A stretch of DNA of 64,000 bases from Ignatzschineria sp. GTDB taxonomy: Bacteria > Pseudomonadota > Gammaproteobacteria > Cardiobacteriales > Wohlfahrtiimonadaceae. Location: assembly GCA_030150405.1 (NCBI GenBank), contig JASLFU010000039.1:1-64000 (forward strand), in the 5' to 3' direction. Positions 61,425-64,000 of the stretch are shown piece after piece. Position 1 is the first letter of the stretch. Each line of letters opens with the position of its first letter. The translations under genes were made by a program, and so were the position numbers. The notes under the pieces were generated by a model, which saw nothing but the letters and a program-made list of their open reading frames with translations, had not been told where the DNA came from and did no database searches.

Positions 61425-62639
61425 CTAAAATATATATTCTTCCATTTCTTCAGCAACTAAAACATTATACTGATAATCCCTCATAAGATCTTGATTATTA
61501 AAAAGATGATATGCTCGATGCTTATAATTAAAAATTATTTTTCTTAAATTACTAGTTGGTCTATTAACTATTCTTGCCAAGGTTTCCAAATCAGGATGTT
61601 CAAACTTCTTACTATTTGTCGAAATAAAATAGTAATCTGAATCGACAAGCGCTAAAAGCTGTGGCGAAGTATTACTTTTAGAACCATGATGCGATACTTT
61701 AATAGCATCAAACCAAACTACTTCTTCTGAATATATCTTTTTAAGAGATTCTTCAATAATAGAAGGGTGAGAATCACCCAAGAACAGAATTTTTCGGCCA
61801 TCATACTCTAAAACAAAAGATATTGAACTACCATTAGTAACGCTTGTATCCTCTTTAAATTCCTTATTAGACAGAAAATCAATATCGAGTTTGGTAGCAG
61901 AAATACTTTTCTGGCTTTCTATTCCTTCATTTTCTCGAGATACTGAAAACTCAAATGCATCATCATAGAAAAGATCAATTTCTTCTTTACCTATATGTCC
62001 TAGCTTTCGCAATTCACTCAACCAATATTTTCTTAGATCCTCTAACTTTTGCAGACTAGGTGAGAGTAATACCAATTTAATCTTTTCTGTTAATTGAACT
62101 ACGGACTGGTTATCAATAACTACTGCTTCTCCATTAAATTGAGCATTCCAATTATATCCACCTTTCTTAATTAAACTAGCTAAAGATGAGCCTTGTTTGG
62201 CACTAATACTCTGTTGACTTTTCTCTTCCACTAAAGGATAACCTAATGCATCTAAACGCCTTACAGCTATTTTATTTCTATTTTGTGCTCTAAGTGAAAT
62301 ACTATTTTCTGTTTCAGGATGAATATGACGATAACTATTATGCCAAATATTTTTTATTCTTATAACATTTGCTTGTTCATTACTAACATTCTCTTCTAAA
62401 AGCCGTATAGCACCAGAAATATGATCCGCATCAATATGTGTAATAACTAATAAATCTAATACTTCTCCGTTATTATCCAACTCCAACAGTTTTGGTTTTA
62501 AATATTGATTAAAAGTAGTTATAAACCCCGTATCAATTAAAATATTAATTTTTTCATTAAAAAATTGAACAAAAAAACTGTCCCCATATAAAGCAGGATT
62601 CGTCGTGATTGCTATTGCTTTCTTCTGCTTATCTTTCAT
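61425..62639 (-). CDS. MBL-fold hydrolase of the defence-like operon (ComEC/Rec2-like)
   Basis: A 404-residue metallo-beta-lactamase-fold protein of the group related to the ComEC/Rec2 cytosolic domain. It has the metal motif THIDADHISG, ISFVLEYDGRKILFLGDSHP in the second half and KVSHHGSKSNTSP, followed by DYYFISTNSKKFEHP. It has no membrane helices. It is the first gene of a four-gene unit with the protease-STAND protein. Such MBL proteins accompany type I AVAST loci and may be nucleases or hydrolases of small molecules. The start at 62639 was chosen because AAGGA lies five bases upstream of this ATG. Confidence 0.82.
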   Translation of the reverse strand: MKDKQKKAIAITTNPALYGDSFFVQFFNEKINILIDTGFITTFNQYLKPKLLELDNNGEVLDLLVITHIDADHISGAIRLLEENVSNEQANVIRIKNIWHNSYRHIHPETENSISLRAQNRNKIAVRRLDALGYPLVEEKSQQSISAKQGSSLASLIKKGGYNWNAQFNGEAVVIDNQSVVQLTEKIKLVLLSPSLQKLEDLRKYWLSELRKLGHIGKEEIDLFYDDAFEFSVSRENEGIESQKSISATKLDIDFLSNKEFKEDTSVTNGSSISFVLEYDGRKILFLGDSHPSIIEESLKKIYSEEVVWFDAIKVSHHGSKSNTSPQLLALVDSDYYFISTNSKKFEHPDLETLARIVNRPTSNLRKIIFNYKHRAYHLFNNQDLMRDYQYNVLVAEEMEEYIF

Positions 62640-62663
62640 CAAATTCCTTAACTACTATAATTT

Positions 62664-62912
62664 TTATAATAAATTTCGAAATCCACAATCTTTTCCTTCC
62701 AATTCCCAGTCAAATAACACCGAGCTTAAAATTGACTGTGGATGCTCTCTTAATCGATTGAACGGCTTGATTGGATAATCATTATCTAGATAAAACTCAA
62801 TCCGTTGCTTCAAGATACTAATGGTTAATCGCCCTGCAAATCGTTTCGTTAAATCCTGTTTCTGATAACTCTCTGTGCTTCGTTTAACAGCTTGATAGAT
62901 TAAATTATGCAT
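62664..62912 (-). CDS. Hypothetical protein, possibly the 3' part of a broken gene
   Basis: An 82-codon frame of unknown family (MHNLIYQAVKRSTESYQ at the start, ending WELEGKDCGFRNLL). The frame continues upstream of its ATG through a TAA (62913-62915) into 31 more open codons to 63008, encoding QRFDFNYAEGTRAVMLQGL, before a TAG. This suggests a nonsense-split fragment rather than an intact gene. No ribosome site precedes the ATG. It lies between the IS element and the MBL gene, 24 bases from the latter. Confidence 0.4.
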   Translation of the reverse strand: MHNLIYQAVKRSTESYQKQDLTKRFAGRLTISILKQRIEFYLDNDYPIKPFNRLREHPQSILSSVLFDWELEGKDCGFRNLL

Positions 62913-63101
62913 TTATGCAACAGAAAAATGTGCTAATCCTTGAAGCATCACCGCTCTTGTTCCCTCCGCATAATTAAAATCAAATCGCTGTTTTTTTAAG
63001 CTTAAAATCTAAATATCGTATGCATTCTCTTATAGCAACTTCATAACATAGGGATTCATTCATCTCCCTATAAGTAGTCTGTGAATGATCTAAATTGTTA
63101 G

Positions 63102-63962
63102 AAATCGACGGGTTGTTTACACTTCAATGTTAAAATAATTTTCTAAAATTTCATAAGGTGTTAATCCATTAATACCCTTATGAGGTTTTACTGTATTGTA
63201 ATAGTTCAGAAATCGTTTAAGCTTCTTTTTTCGATCCTCTGAATTTACAAATTCTTCTTGATTATGCCACATTTCCATTAGCGTTCGGATAACTCTTTCA
63301 GCTTTTCCATTCGTTTGAGGGCAAGCGGGTTTTGTGAATTTTTGGTTGATTTTATGCGATAAGCACATTTCAACAAAGGCATGTTCTATTGTGCCTTTGT
63401 ATTCTCTTCCATTATCTGAATAAATACACTCTACAGTGTATGGACACTGTTCTAGAAGATCCCAGTGAAGAAAGTTGGCGGCGCTAAACTGAGATTTATC
63501 AGGATAAATTCCGGCATAAAGCTCTCTTGAAAAATCATTAATCCCTACAAACAAATATTCTCTAGTGCGATTTTTAAGATCCCCTTTCAAAAGAGGCAAT
63601 CGCTTGGTATCCACATGCACCATCTCGCCAGGATAATTTTTATTGTAACGTTTCGCCTGTTTTCTAAGCCTCTCTTCAATCGCTTTTTCAACCTTAGTGA
63701 GACGTTTAATACCATATTTTATCGTTCTATAGCGCTCATTTTTACTGGCTAGAGGAACAAATAAATTGAGGCGACCTTGTTTCAATACTTTATAAATTGT
63801 CGGTCGGCTCACCATAAAACGTTCCGCTAAATAAGTTACGGTAAGTTTTTCATGGTGATGTAATCGCCAAATCTCTTCTCGATGAAATGGCGTTAGTTTT
63901 GTTTTTCGATGGATATTCATAACAGTATTTTCTCCTAAATACTGTAAACAACGCTGTAATCT
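63102..63962 (-). mobile_element. IS481-family-like insertion element
   Basis: Subterminal inverted repeats AAATCGACGGGTTGTTTACA (63102-63121) and the complement of 63943-63962 match at 15 of 20 positions, including the inner nine TTGTTTACA. They bracket a single transposase gene. The outer ends are not certain, as flanking target duplications were not found, and the right end is close to the window edge. Confidence 0.65.
63117..63920 (-). CDS. IS481-family DDE transposase
   Basis: A 267-residue transposase. The N-terminus has a helix-turn-helix (LTVTYLAERFMVSRPTIYKVL), and the rve-type catalytic core has D in MVHVDTKRLP, D in YSDNGREYKGT and E in NGKAERVIRTL, giving the DDE triad. The C-terminal YYNTVKPHKGINGLTPYEIL is typical of IS481 and IS3-like integrase cores. 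The protein is on the short side for the family but appears intact. Its stop codon overlaps the left inverted repeat. Confidence 0.92.
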   Translation of the reverse strand: MNIHRKTKLTPFHREEIWRLHHHEKLTVTYLAERFMVSRPTIYKVLKQGRLNLFVPLASKNERYRTIKYGIKRLTKVEKAIEERLRKQAKRYNKNYPGEMVHVDTKRLPLLKGDLKNRTREYLFVGINDFSRELYAGIYPDKSQFSAANFLHWDLLEQCPYTVECIYSDNGREYKGTIEHAFVEMCLSHKINQKFTKPACPQTNGKAERVIRTLMEMWHNQEEFVNSEDRKKKLKRFLNYYNTVKPHKGINGLTPYEILENYFNIEV

Positions 63963-64000
63963 CCCCTAAAAATAATACCGACTATAAGTAGAATTTTCTC

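Overview
The window reads as a chromosomal segment of a gammaproteobacterium. The gene content (14-gene nuo operon with separate nuoC and nuoD, rpsB-tsf, hemE, glyS, proS, uvrC, ModE, QueG, EttA, TsaB/TsaE), a Gram-negative cell-surface set (gmhB, OmpA-like lipoprotein, autotransporter) and moderately low GC fit a member near the Cardiobacteriales (Ignatzschineria/Wohlfahrtiimonas-like). The lineage is an impression, not a computed placement. No tRNA, rRNA or CRISPR array was seen.

Layout. 1-9.4 kb: housekeeping genes mostly on the minus strand (tsaE, MATE exporter, uvrC, an asparagine-synthetase-family amidotransferase with an altered glutamine site, an A-type Fe-S carrier, a divergent methyltransferase), with an ACT protein and a DadA-like dehydrogenase on plus. 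9.6-17.8 kb (plus): coaD, queG, two AT-rich paralogous glycosyltransferases (the second frameshifted), glyS without glyQ, gmhB, plsC, rsmD. 17.9-20 kb (minus): lone receiver domain, Nudix hydrolase, hemE. 20.3-22.1 kb: rpsB-tsf with a structured leader and an intergenic hairpin. 22.2-37.4 kb (minus): mog and the complete nuoA-N operon for respiratory complex I. 37.6-49.4 kb: M20 amidohydrolase, proS, tsaB / zf-CHCC / ettA, quinone oxidoreductase, a TauE/SafE-like membrane protein beside an MBL-fold hydrolase, a stand-alone MnmC oxidase domain and ModE. 49.4-53.9 kb: a non-coding stretch with a candidate small RNA, an OmpA-like lipoprotein and a large autotransporter. 54.2-64 kb: AT-rich accessory DNA with small membrane proteins, a four-gene conflict/defence operon and an IS481-type element.

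The stand-out locus is 55.7-62.6 kb. It is a tightly coupled minus-strand operon encoding an MBL-fold hydrolase, a 1741-residue trypsin-like protease / NACHT-type STAND NTPase / helical-repeat protein, and two small mutually paralogous proteins, joined by ATGA overlaps. The first two genes resemble type I AVAST (Avs) antiphage systems. The paired small proteins are unrecognised and may be new components. Several regulatory or mobile-looking structures surround it: a 19-bp inverted repeat plus a third copy, a 12-bp inverted repeat resembling the Tn5 mosaic-end core, and a nonsense-split gene fragment.

How the genes work together: complex I, HemE and the A-type Fe-S carrier serve aerobic respiration. 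TsaE, TsaB, QueG and MnmC2 modify tRNA wobble or anticodon-adjacent bases. GmhB, the glycosyltransferases and PlsC make envelope lipids and glycans. Mog and ModE belong to molybdenum cofactor and molybdate control.
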